This document shows positions 26,060 through 33,848 of a stretch of DNA of 64,000 nt, in pieces; the stretch's first letter is position 1; the number at the start of each line of letters is the position of its first letter. The notes under the pieces were generated by a model. The model saw nothing but the letters and a program-made list of their open reading frames with translations. It had not been told where the DNA came from and did not search any database. The stretch covers positions 620,001 through 684,000 of the forward strand of contig NZ_CALFYO010000020.1 in NCBI RefSeq assembly GCF_937952055.1, given 5' to 3'. This stretch comes from an uncultured Piscinibacter sp. Its GTDB lineage: Bacteria; Pseudomonadota; Gammaproteobacteria; Burkholderiales; Burkholderiaceae_C. Made by a program: the position numbers and the translations under genes.

Positions 26060-27076
26060 TCAGACCACCACCGGCTCGGGCTCCAGCCGGATGCCGAAGC
26101 GCCCGTAGACGCTCTCCTGGATGGCGCGCGCCAGCGTCATCACCTCCGAGCCGATGGCGCCGCCACGGTTGACCAGCACGAGGGCTTGCCGGTCGTACAC
26201 CGCTGCCTGGCCGACCGCCTTGCCCTTCCATCCGCAGGCGTCGATCATCCAGCCGGCAGCCAGCTTCACCGTGCCGTCGGGCATCGGGTAATGCACGATC
26301 TCCGGATCGCGGCCGATGATGTCGCGGCACTGCTCGGGCGTAACCACCGGGTTCTTGAAGAAGCTGCCGGCATTGCCGATCAGCGCCGGGTCCGGCAGCT
26401 TGGTGCGGCGGATCGCGCACACCCAGTCGAAGATCTGCCGCGGCGTCGGGTTGGAGATGCCGCTGTCGCGCATGCGCCGCTCGATGTCGAGGTAGCCGAG
26501 CACGGGCTGCCAGGGCCGCGGCAGGCGAAAGCGCACCCGGGTGATGAGCGTGCGGCCGGCCAGCGAGTGCTTGAACACGCTGTCGCGGTAGCCGAAGGCG
26601 CAGATGCCGGGGCCGAGCGTGACGCTGCGGCCGGTGACGAGATCCACCGCGTCGAGCGATTCGAAGCGGTCCTTCAGCTCCAGCCCGTAGGCGCCGATGT
26701 TCTGCACCGGCGCTGCACCGACGCTGCCGGGTATCAGCGCCAGGTTCTCCAGCCCGGGCCAGCCCTGCTCCAGCGTCCAGGCGACGAATCCGTGCCAGCC
26801 CTCGCCGGCGCCGGCCTCGACGATCCAGGCGTCGCTGCGCTCCTCGACGAGGCGCATGCCGCGCACCTCGACCTTCAGCACCACCTGAGGCATGTCGCGC
26901 GTCAGGATGATGTTGCTGCCGCCGCCGAGGATGAACTTGGGCGCGCGGCCCAGGCTCGGGTGGTCGACGACGCGACGCACGTCCGCGTCGCTCGCGATGC
27001 GCACCAACTGTTGCGCAATTGCGGGCAATCCGAACGTGTTGTATGGCTTCAGGCTGACGCCCGACTCGATTTGCAT
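26060..27076 (-). CDS. murB: UDP-N-acetylenolpyruvoylglucosamine reductase
   Basis: 338 residues, the type I (E. coli-like) length. The start VSLKPYNTFGLPAIA, the FAD-binding ILGGGSNIIL, IPGSVGAAPVQNIGAYG, and the late GNAGSFFKNPVV with its catalytic Ser are all present. It uses NADPH and FAD to make UDP-MurNAc for peptidoglycan in the cytoplasm. The start lies only 16 bp from the divergent yajQ start, so its promoter must lie within or beyond the yajQ coding region. Confidence 0.96.
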   Translation of the reverse strand: MQIESGVSLKPYNTFGLPAIAQQLVRIASDADVRRVVDHPSLGRAPKFILGGGSNIILTRDMPQVVLKVEVRGMRLVEERSDAWIVEAGAGEGWHGFVAWTLEQGWPGLENLALIPGSVGAAPVQNIGAYGLELKDRFESLDAVDLVTGRSVTLGPGICAFGYRDSVFKHSLAGRTLITRVRFRLPRPWQPVLGYLDIERRMRDSGISNPTPRQIFDWVCAIRRTKLPDPALIGNAGSFFKNPVVTPEQCRDIIGRDPEIVHYPMPDGTVKLAAGWMIDACGWKGKAVGQAAVYDRQALVLVNRGGAIGSEVMTLARAIQESVYGRFGIRLEPEPVVV

Positions 27077-27092
27077 GCGAGAATTTTCGCCT

Positions 27093-27581
27093 ATGCCGAG
27101 CTTTGACACCGTCATCGAACCCAACCTCGTCGAGGTGCGCAACGCCGTCGACCAGTCGGCCAAGGAAATCGCCACGCGCTTCGACTTCAAGGGCTCGTCG
27201 GCCGGCGTGGAGTTGACCGAGAAGCAGATCACGGTCCATGCCGACAGCGACTTCCAGATCGGCCAGGTGAAGGACATCCTCACCGCCAAGCTTGCCAAGC
27301 GCGGCGTCGATGCACGCTTCATCGATGGCAGCGCGAAGATCGAGAAGATCGGCGGCGACAAGGTCAAGCAGGTGCTCACGGTGAAGAGCGGCGTCGACAG
27401 CGACACCGCCAAGAAGATCCAGGCCGCCATCAAGCAGAGCAAGATGAAGGTGCAGGCCGCCATCCAGGGAGACACCGTGCGCGTGTCCGGCGCCAAGCGC
27501 GACGACCTGCAGGCGGCCATGCAGTTGATCCGCAAGACCGTGCCCGAGGCGCCGGTCTCGTTCAACAACTTCCGCGACTGA
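27093..27581 (+). CDS. yajQ: YajQ family cyclic-di-GMP/nucleotide-binding protein
   Basis: 162 residues starting MPSFDTVIEPNLVEVRNAVD, followed by STRFDFKGS-like ATRFDFKGSSAGVEL and VKQVLTVKSGVDSDTAKKIQ, the two-domain YajQ fold. Members bind c-di-GMP in Pseudomonas and Xanthomonas relatives and have been linked to transcription control and virulence. Whether this one binds it is unknown. The window also encodes a diguanylate cyclase (yfiN). The retropepsin-like gene follows after 2 bp. Confidence 0.94.
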   Translation: MPSFDTVIEPNLVEVRNAVDQSAKEIATRFDFKGSSAGVELTEKQITVHADSDFQIGQVKDILTAKLAKRGVDARFIDGSAKIEKIGGDKVKQVLTVKSGVDSDTAKKIQAAIKQSKMKVQAAIQGDTVRVSGAKRDDLQAAMQLIRKTVPEAPVSFNNFRD

Positions 27582-27583
27582 CC

Positions 27584-28219
27584 TTGAAGATTGCGCCGGC
27601 GGCCGTGCTTTCCCTGCTGCCGGCGATCGCGCTCGCGCAGAGCGTGTCGATGAGCGGCAGCCTCGGCGACAAGGCCCTGCTGGTGATCGACGGCACGCCG
27701 CGCACCGTCGCCGCGGGCAGCACCGTCGCCGGCGTTAAGGTGATCCGTGTCACCGGCAGCGAGACCGTGGTCGAGGTCGGCGGCAAGCGCCAGACGCTGC
27801 CGCTCGGCGGCGCCCAGGTCAACCTCGGCGGCGCGGCGAGCGCCGGCAGCGGCACGCAGATCGTGCTCGCGGCCGGATCGGGCGGGCACTTCGTCACCCA
27901 GGGTTCGATCAACGGCCGCGCGGTGCGCTTCGTCGTCGACACCGGCGCCACCAACGTCGCAATGAGCGAGGCGGAAGCCCGGCGCATCGGCGTGGACTTT
28001 TCGCGCGGCCAGCGCGGCATGGTGCGCACCGCCAATGGCGACGTGGTCGCGCACCGCGTCTCGCTGCGCGAGGTGCGCATCGGCGACGTGACGGTCTACA
28101 ACGTCGACGCCACCGTGGTCCCCTCGCCGATGGACATCGTCCTGCTCGGCAACAGCTTCCTGTCGCGCTTCCAGATGAGGCGCGATGCCGACGTGCTGGT
28201 GCTCGACAAGCGCTACTGA
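27584..28219 (+). CDS. Retropepsin-like clan AA aspartic protease, exported
   Basis: 211 residues from a TTG start directly after the yajQ stop, which suggests translational coupling. It has a signal peptide (MKIAPAAVLSLLPAIALAQS), a beta-rich N-terminal part, then the protease core with the active-site motif VDTGATNVAM, the partner hydrophobic-hydrophobic-Gly segment IVLLGNSFLSRF, and GHFVTQGSINGRAVRF as the first strand pair. Such TIGR02281-type proteins are common in Proteobacteria. They should dimerise to act, and the substrate is not known. Confidence 0.85.
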   Translation: MKIAPAAVLSLLPAIALAQSVSMSGSLGDKALLVIDGTPRTVAAGSTVAGVKVIRVTGSETVVEVGGKRQTLPLGGAQVNLGGAASAGSGTQIVLAAGSGGHFVTQGSINGRAVRFVVDTGATNVAMSEAEARRIGVDFSRGQRGMVRTANGDVVAHRVSLREVRIGDVTVYNVDATVVPSPMDIVLLGNSFLSRFQMRRDADVLVLDKRY

Positions 28220-28266
28220 CGACCGGCGGTGCAGGTCGCAACGGATCTGTGTTCGTCGCGCCGAGA

Positions 28267-29448
28267 TCAGCGCCGCGGCGGCCGCGCCAGCGCGAAGGCC
28301 CCCACCGCCACGGCCCCCACCGCCGCCAGACCGAGCAGCAGTTCGCGGTAGCCCGGCAGCGCCAGCAGCAGCCAAGCGGTGGCCAGCGGCGCGGCGGCGC
28401 GCGAGAGCAGCGCGATCGCGCTCATCGCGCCGCTGATGCGACCGACGTGTTCGCGGCCGAAGTACTGCGGCACCAGGTTGCCGCGCACGATGGTGACCAG
28501 GCCGTTGGCCAGGCCGAACAGCGTGGCGAAGAGCAGCAACGCGAGCCTGCCGTCGGCCAGCGCGAAGATCGCCAGCGACAGCGGCAACCCGCCCAGCACG
28601 ACGAGGCCGAGCAGACGCGTCGACACCCAGCGCCCGAAGGCGAGGAAGGCGAGCCGGCCGGCCACCTGGGCGGGCCCGAACCACACCACCACCGCCAGCG
28701 CACTGGCCTCGCTCAGCCCTTTGGCGGCGAAGGCCGGCATGATGTGCGCCCACAGCGCCGCGGCGGCAAAGGCATACAGCGTGAAGGTGGCGGTGAGCAG
28801 CCAGGAGGTGCGTTCGCGCAGCGCCTCGTGCAGCGTGGCATCGTCGGCGGCATCGTGGGGCCGCCCCGGGCTGTCGTGCGTCGGCGTGCCGCGCAGGGCC
28901 CAGGCGTGCAGCGGCGCCCCGACGGCGAGCAGCACCACGCCGATCGCCGCCAGCGCACCGCGCCAGTCGAGCCAAGCGACCAGCGCCGCCACGGCAGGGA
29001 ACGACAGCGTGCTGGCGAAGCCGCCGACCAGCGTCAGCGCCGTGATGCCCTCGCGGTACTGCGCCGGAAACCGCCTGGTCAGCACGTTGAAGGCCGGTTC
29101 GTAGAGCGTCATCGCCATCGCCGCGCCGAGCAGCACCCAGGCGCCATGAAGCCACGGCAGGCTGGTCGCGCGCGACCAGGCGAGGAAGCCGAGCCCGGCC
29201 AGCGCGGCACCCAGCGTCATCACCATGCGGCCCCGGCCATGGTCGATGGCGGCGCCGACGGCGTAGGTGGTGGCGCCCCACACGCCCAGTCCGACGGTGA
29301 AGGCCCCCATCACCTCGGGCTTGCTCCAGCCCAGTGCACGCTGCATCGGCAGCACGAAGGACGAGAAGCCATAGTAGAGCGCCGCCCAGCACAGCAGCTG
29401 GCCCGCCGCCAGGGCCGCGACGGTGGCGCGAAAGCCCGGCGGACTCAC
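28267..29448 (-). CDS. MFS transporter
   Basis: 393 residues from a GTG start that overlaps the stop of the MarR gene (GTGA). Twelve hydrophobic segments are visible, starting with TVAALAAGQLLCWAALYYGFSS. Between segments 2 and 3 is a DHGRGRMVMTLG loop, the usual MFS motif-A position. It belongs to the oxalate/formate-antiporter-like or monocarboxylate-type MFS group by overall look. It should move a small organic molecule across the inner membrane. The MarR gene just upstream probably controls it. Confidence 0.82.
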   Translation of the reverse strand: MSPPGFRATVAALAAGQLLCWAALYYGFSSFVLPMQRALGWSKPEVMGAFTVGLGVWGATTYAVGAAIDHGRGRMVMTLGAALAGLGFLAWSRATSLPWLHGAWVLLGAAMAMTLYEPAFNVLTRRFPAQYREGITALTLVGGFASTLSFPAVAALVAWLDWRGALAAIGVVLLAVGAPLHAWALRGTPTHDSPGRPHDAADDATLHEALRERTSWLLTATFTLYAFAAAALWAHIMPAFAAKGLSEASALAVVVWFGPAQVAGRLAFLAFGRWVSTRLLGLVVLGGLPLSLAIFALADGRLALLLFATLFGLANGLVTIVRGNLVPQYFGREHVGRISGAMSAIALLSRAAAPLATAWLLLALPGYRELLLGLAAVGAVAVGAFALARPPRR

Positions 29449-29951
29449 CGCCGCGCCGTGCCGCCGCGGCGCCGGTCGGCCTGCACGCCGCTCACCAGCT
29501 GCGTGCCCAGCGCCGCCGCGTGCGACGTCAGCCGCCGCAGCGCCTCGTCGAGCGCCGCCAGCAACGGTTCGTCGAGCGCATCGAGCATCGCACGGTTGAT
29601 CGCGGCGACCTGCGGAAACATTTCCTCGTAGAGCGACTGCCCGCACGGGGTGACCTGGACCACCGCGCGGCGAGCATCGCCCGGCCGCGCCACGCGCTGC
29701 ACCAGCCCCTTGGCCGACAGCGAGCCGATCGCCCGCGACGTCCGTGCCCGGTCGAGGTGGGCGCGATCGGCCAGTTCCGACGGCGATGTCGCGCCCTGGG
29801 CCGCCAGCAGGGCGAGCAGGCGCCACTCGCGCCGCGTGATGCCGTAGCGCCCCTCGCACAGCCGCACCACCGGCGCACCGCTGAGCGCATGCAGCCGCGC
29901 CAGCCGGTAGTTCAGCAGGTCGTCCAGGCCCTGCGGGTCTCTGAGGGTCAT
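29445..29951 (-). CDS. MarR family transcriptional regulator
   Basis: 168 residues from ATG 29951; an in-frame ATG at 29981 would add ten residues and would lie inside the palindrome at 29959. The winged helix shows ITRREWRLLALLAAQG, SPSELADRAHLDRARTSRAIGSLSAKGLVQRV and a wing with RPGDARRAVVQVTPCG. It is the first gene of an operon with the MFS gene and is divergent from the sulfatase gene. The 23-bp dyad between them is the obvious candidate operator. Confidence 0.9.
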   Translation of the reverse strand: MTLRDPQGLDDLLNYRLARLHALSGAPVVRLCEGRYGITRREWRLLALLAAQGATSPSELADRAHLDRARTSRAIGSLSAKGLVQRVARPGDARRAVVQVTPCGQSLYEEMFPQVAAINRAMLDALDEPLLAALDEALRRLTSHAAALGTQLVSGVQADRRRGGTARR

Positions 29952-29958
29952 TGCCGAG

Positions 29959-29981
29959 ATGGATTGATTTCTGCAATCCAT
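29959..29981. promoter_or_regulatory. Candidate MarR operator ATGGATTG-N7-CAATCCAT
   Basis: Perfect 8-bp inverted repeat with a 7-nt spacer. It lies 8 bp upstream of the MarR start and upstream of a TAGCAT -10 (29993-29998) for the sulfatase. Its size and position fit a MarR dimer site that would repress both directions until an effector binds. Confidence 0.65.
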
Positions 29982-30014
29982 TGTGCGGCACCTAGCATGG
30001 CTGCCGGCAAACCC

Positions 30015-31565
30015 ATGAACATCCTCTTCATCATGGCCGACCAGCTGCGCTGGGACCACCTGTCCTGCGCCGGCCACCCCTACCTGACGACGCCGAACCT
30101 CGACGCGCTGGCGCGGCGCGGCGTGCGCTTCGCCAATGCCTTCGTCAACAGCGGCGTGTGCGGCCCGAGCCGCATGAGCTTCTATACCGGCCGCTATCCC
30201 GTCAGCCACGGCGCGACCTGGAACCGCGTGCCGCTGTCGATCGGCGAGGTGACGCTGGGCGAGTACCTGAAGGATGCCGGCCGCACGCTGGCACTGGCGG
30301 GCAAGACCCATGTGATGCCCGACCACGCCGGCCTGGCGCGCCTGGCGCTGGACGGTGGCAGCGAACTGGGCACCTTCCTCGAACGCGGCGGCTTCGTCGA
30401 AATCGACCGTTACGACGGCCACCACACGCCCGGCCACGAGAGCGGCTACCCCGCCTTCCTGCGCGCGCACGGCTACGCGGGCGACGACCCGTGGAGCGAC
30501 TACGTCATCGCCGGCATCGACGCGCAGGGTCAGCTGGCCAGCGGCTGGCACATGCGCAACGTGCACCTGCCGGCGCGCGTGCAGGAGGCGCATTCCGAGA
30601 CCGCCTACATGACCGACCAGGCGATCCGCTTCATGCGCGAGCAGGGCAGCCGCCCCTGGGTGCTTCACCTGAGCTACGTGAAGCCGCACTGGCCCTACAT
30701 GGCGCCGGCCCCCTACCACGCGATGTACCGGCCCGAGCAGTGCCTGCCGGTGGTGCGCAGCGAGGCCGAGCTGCACGACGCGCACCCCGTCGTCGCCGCC
30801 TACCGGCAGCAGGAGGAATGCGTCAGCTTCCAGAACGACGAGTGCATCCGCACCGTGCGCCCCGCCTACCAGGGGCTGATCAAGCAGCTCGACGACCACC
30901 TCGGCCGGCTGTTCGACACGATGCAGTCGATGGGGCGGATGGACGACACGCTGGTCGTCTTCACCGCCGACCACGGCGACTTCCTCGGCGACCACTGGCT
31001 GGGCGAGAAGGAGCTGTTCTACGACACCGTCCAGAAGGTGCCCTTCATCGTCATGGACCCGCGCCGCGAGGCCGATGCCACGCGCGGCCGCGTCGAACCG
31101 CGCTTCGTCGAGGGCGTGGACCTGGTACCCACGGTGCTCGATGCCCTCGGCGTGAGCGGCGCCTCGCAGCGCATCGAGGGTCGCAGCCTGCGGCCGCTGC
31201 TGCATGGCGAGTCGCCGTCGTGGCGCGATTTCGTCTACAGCGAACTCGACTACGGCTTTCGCGAGGCGCGCCTGCGGCTGGGCAAGACGCCGCAGCAGGC
31301 GCGCGCCTTCTCGATCCGCGACGAGCGCTGGCGCTACGTGTACTGGCTCGACGAGCCCGAGCAACTGTTCGACCTCGCCGCCGACCCGGACCAGATGCAG
31401 GACCTCGGCCGCGACGCCGGGCATGCCCCGGTGCGACAGGCGCTGCGCGAGCGGCTGCTCGACTTCCTGGCGCGCCGCAAGCACCGCACGACGGTGAGCG
31501 ACGAGTTCGTCGAGCAGCGCACCAACCGACACAAGCAGGCCGGCGTGTACTTCGGCCAATGGTGA
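30015..31565 (+). CDS. Sulfatase-family hydrolase, phosphonate monoester hydrolase-like
   Basis: 516 residues from ATG 30015 (MNILFIMADQLRWDHL); ATG 29997 adds six residues but sits inside the probable -10 TAGCAT. The formylglycine motif is GVCGPSR with C49 (CxPSR), and metal-binding residues are visible in IMADQLRWD and VFTADHGDFLGDHWLGEKE. The general layout resembles phosphonate monoester hydrolases and arylsulfatases of Burkholderia and Rhizobium. It hydrolyses sulfate or phosphonate esters after conversion of the Cys to formylglycine. No signal peptide, so cytoplasmic. The substrate-binding protein gene follows 26 bp downstream. Confidence 0.85.
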   Translation: MNILFIMADQLRWDHLSCAGHPYLTTPNLDALARRGVRFANAFVNSGVCGPSRMSFYTGRYPVSHGATWNRVPLSIGEVTLGEYLKDAGRTLALAGKTHVMPDHAGLARLALDGGSELGTFLERGGFVEIDRYDGHHTPGHESGYPAFLRAHGYAGDDPWSDYVIAGIDAQGQLASGWHMRNVHLPARVQEAHSETAYMTDQAIRFMREQGSRPWVLHLSYVKPHWPYMAPAPYHAMYRPEQCLPVVRSEAELHDAHPVVAAYRQQEECVSFQNDECIRTVRPAYQGLIKQLDDHLGRLFDTMQSMGRMDDTLVVFTADHGDFLGDHWLGEKELFYDTVQKVPFIVMDPRREADATRGRVEPRFVEGVDLVPTVLDALGVSGASQRIEGRSLRPLLHGESPSWRDFVYSELDYGFREARLRLGKTPQQARAFSIRDERWRYVYWLDEPEQLFDLAADPDQMQDLGRDAGHAPVRQALRERLLDFLARRKHRTTVSDEFVEQRTNRHKQAGVYFGQW

Positions 31566-31591
31566 ACCGAACACTGCAAGGAGACAGACCC

Positions 31592-32572
31592 ATGACCCAG
31601 ACCCGCTCACGCCGCCGCTTCGGCACCCTCGTCGCCGCCGCCGCGCTCGCATTTGCCGCCGGCACCGCCGCGGCGCAGGAAGGCACGGTGCGCATCGTCG
31701 TCGGCTACCCTGCCGGCGCCACGTCCGACTCGCTGGCGCGCGTCCTCGCCGAGCACATGCAACGCACGCTGCAGCAGACGGTGATCGTGGAGAACAAGGC
31801 CGGCGCCGGCGGGCGCATCGCCAACGAGCTCGTCAAGGCGGCGCCGGCCGACGGCAGCACCTTGCTGATGACCCCCGTGGCGACGATGGCCATCTTCCCG
31901 CACTCCTACGCCGGGCAGTTGCGCTACGACCCGGTGAAGGACTTCGTGCCGGTGGCGCACCTGAGCAACTTCCAGGTCGGCCTGGGCGTGGGCACCGCCG
32001 TGCCAGCGAAGACGCTGGCCGAATACGTCGCCTGGGTGAAGGCCGATCCCTCGAAGAACGGCTTCTATGCGTCGGCCGCGCCGGGCAGCATCCCGCACTT
32101 CTTCGGCGTGATGTTCGCCAAGTCGGCCGGCTTGACGCTGACGCACGTGCCCTACAAGGGAACGTCGGCGGCCATGACGGCCATTGCAGGCGGCGAGGTC
32201 AGCGCGATCTCCACCGTGGCCGCCGACATCCGCGCGCTGGTCGCGGGTGGCAAGGCGCGTCTGCTCGCCGTCGCGGGCGAACAGCGCGACGCGAACTTCC
32301 CCGACGTGCCCACCTTCCGCGAACTCGGCCACGACCTGGTCGCCAAGCCCTGGTACGCGCTGTTCGCGCCGGCGGGCACGCCGCCGGCGGCGGTGGAGCG
32401 GCTGTCGAAGGCCGCCCTGGCGGCGCTGGCCGATCCGGCGCTGCACAAGCGCCTGGTCGAGATGGGTCTGGAGCCCACCGGGTACGGCCCGGAGCGTCTC
32501 GGCGCCATCCTCAAGGAAGACCTGGATCGCTGGGGCCCCCCGATCCGCGCTTCCGGCTTCAAGGGAGACTGA
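31592..32572 (+). CDS. Bug/TctC-type periplasmic solute-binding protein
   Basis: 326 residues with a Tat-like or Sec signal peptide (RSRRRFGTLVAAAALAFAAGTAAA). The Bug fold is indicated by VRIVVGYPAGATSDSLARVL, TVIVENKAGAGGRIANELV, GSTLLMTPVATMA and the late LTHVPYKGTSAAMTAIAGGEV. An AAGGAGA ribosome-binding sequence lies 7 nt upstream. Bug proteins of Burkholderiales usually bind organic acids and are often orphans. No tctA/tctB membrane genes are present here. Co-transcription with the sulfatase suggests it captures the sulfo- or phospho-ester substrate or a product. Confidence 0.92.
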   Translation: MTQTRSRRRFGTLVAAAALAFAAGTAAAQEGTVRIVVGYPAGATSDSLARVLAEHMQRTLQQTVIVENKAGAGGRIANELVKAAPADGSTLLMTPVATMAIFPHSYAGQLRYDPVKDFVPVAHLSNFQVGLGVGTAVPAKTLAEYVAWVKADPSKNGFYASAAPGSIPHFFGVMFAKSAGLTLTHVPYKGTSAAMTAIAGGEVSAISTVAADIRALVAGGKARLLAVAGEQRDANFPDVPTFRELGHDLVAKPWYALFAPAGTPPAAVERLSKAALAALADPALHKRLVEMGLEPTGYGPERLGAILKEDLDRWGPPIRASGFKGD

Positions 32573-32610
32573 CCGGGCACCCCTGCTGTCGCCGCAGGGA
32601 CAGGGAAAAA

Positions 32611-32626
32611 TGGCACGGTCGTGCTA
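32611..32626 (+). promoter_or_regulatory. Dyad TGGCACG-GT-CGTGCTA upstream of the pimC-type gene
   Basis: GCACG-GT-CGTGC is perfect, extended by one mismatch and a T/A pair to 16 bp. It lies about 40 bp upstream of the acyl-CoA dehydrogenase start, just before TAAAAC. The form suits a TetR-type dimer operator, as known for acyl-CoA catabolism regulators in beta-proteobacteria. It resembles a sigma-54 promoter but the GG-GC spacing is one base short. Confidence 0.45.
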
Positions 32627-32664
32627 AAACGCACCCTGAACCGAAAGCCCTTCCGGAGACAGCG

Positions 32665-33846
32665 ATGGACCTGAACTTCACGCCCGAGGAGCAAGCCTTC
32701 CGGGCCGAGATCCGCGCCTGGGTGGCGGACAACCTGCCCCAGGACATCAGCCACAAGGTGCACAACGCGCTGCACCTGACGCGCGACGACATGCAGCGCT
32801 GGGCCAAGATCCTCGGCAAGAAGGGCTGGCACGGCTGGGCCTGGCCGAAGGAGTTCGGCGGCCCCGGCTGGAACGTCATCCAGCGCCACCTGTTCGAGGA
32901 GGAGTGCGCGCTGGCCGGCGCGCCGCGCGTCGTGCCCTTCGGTCCGGTGATGGTGGCGCCGGTGATCATGGCCTTCGGCTCGCCCGAGCAGCAGCAGCGC
33001 CACCTGCCCGGCATCATGAGCGGCGAGGTGTGGTGGAGCCAGGGCTACAGCGAGCCGGGCTCGGGCTCCGACCTTGCCTCGGTGAAGTGCCGTGCCGAGC
33101 GCAAGGGCGACTACTACATCGTCAATGGCCAGAAGACCTGGACCACGCTCGGCCAGTACGGCGACTGGATCTTCTGCCTGGTGCGCACCAGCACCGAGGG
33201 CAAGCCGCAGACCGGCATCAGCTTCCTGCTCATCGACATGAAGAGCCCCGGCATCACCGTGCGGCCGATCATCATGCTCGACGGCGGCCACGAGGTGAAC
33301 GAGGTCTGGTTCGACAACGTCGAGGTGCCGGTCGACAACCTGGTGGGCGAGGAGAACAAGGGCTGGACCTATGCGAAGCACCTGCTCGCCCACGAACGCA
33401 CCAACATCGCCGACGTCAACCGCGCCAAGCGCGAGCTTGAGCGGCTCAAGCGCATCGCCAAGGCCGAAGGCGTGTACGAGGACACGCGCTTCCGCGACGA
33501 GGTCGCCAAGCTCGAGGTCGACATCGTCGCGCTGGAGATGATGGTGCTGCGCGTGCTGTCGGCAGAGAAGAGCGGCAAGGCGGCGCTGGACGTTGCCGGC
33601 CTGCTGAAGATCCGCGGCAGCGAAATCCAGCAGCGCTACACCGAGCTGATGATGCTCGCCGCCGGGCCCTACAGCGTGCCTTTCATCCGCGAGGCGATGG
33701 AAGCCGGCTGGCAGGGCGACCAGGTCGGCGCGGCGCACTGCGCGCCGCTGGCCGCCAACTACTTCAACTACCGCAAGACGACGATCTACGGCGGCTCGAA
33801 CGAAGTTCAGCGCAACATCGTCTCCGCTACGGTGCTCGGGAGCTGA
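32665..33846 (+). CDS. pimC: Acyl-CoA dehydrogenase, pimeloyl-CoA dehydrogenase large-subunit type
   Basis: 393 residues. It starts DLNFTPEEQAFRAEIRAWV, with the FAD/substrate block WSQGYSEPGSGSDLASVKCRAE, GQKTWTTLGQYGDW, and the C-terminal YGGSNEVQRNI FAD-binding end. The DGGHEVNEVWFDNVEVP segment and the paired smaller homologue two bases downstream are typical of PimC, the large subunit of the heterodimeric pimeloyl-CoA dehydrogenase. It would oxidise dicarboxyl-CoA or other acyl-CoA with electron transfer to ETF. The true substrate is unproven, because the family is broad. Confidence 0.85.
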   Translation: MDLNFTPEEQAFRAEIRAWVADNLPQDISHKVHNALHLTRDDMQRWAKILGKKGWHGWAWPKEFGGPGWNVIQRHLFEEECALAGAPRVVPFGPVMVAPVIMAFGSPEQQQRHLPGIMSGEVWWSQGYSEPGSGSDLASVKCRAERKGDYYIVNGQKTWTTLGQYGDWIFCLVRTSTEGKPQTGISFLLIDMKSPGITVRPIIMLDGGHEVNEVWFDNVEVPVDNLVGEENKGWTYAKHLLAHERTNIADVNRAKRELERLKRIAKAEGVYEDTRFRDEVAKLEVDIVALEMMVLRVLSAEKSGKAALDVAGLLKIRGSEIQQRYTELMMLAAGPYSVPFIREAMEAGWQGDQVGAAHCAPLAANYFNYRKTTIYGGSNEVQRNIVSATVLGS

Positions 33847-33848
33847 CC

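Noticed and set aside
26060..29392. A 1110-codon open frame on the minus strand
   Set aside because: It is murB extended upstream through yajQ, the retropepsin gene and part of the MFS gene. Only the murB part (to 27076) has family motifs; the rest is a shadow caused by high GC.
32611..32625. Sigma-54 promoter upstream of pimC
   Set aside because: TGGCACG is perfect, but the GG-to-GC distance is 9 instead of 10 bases, which normally abolishes function. The dyad reading is preferred.
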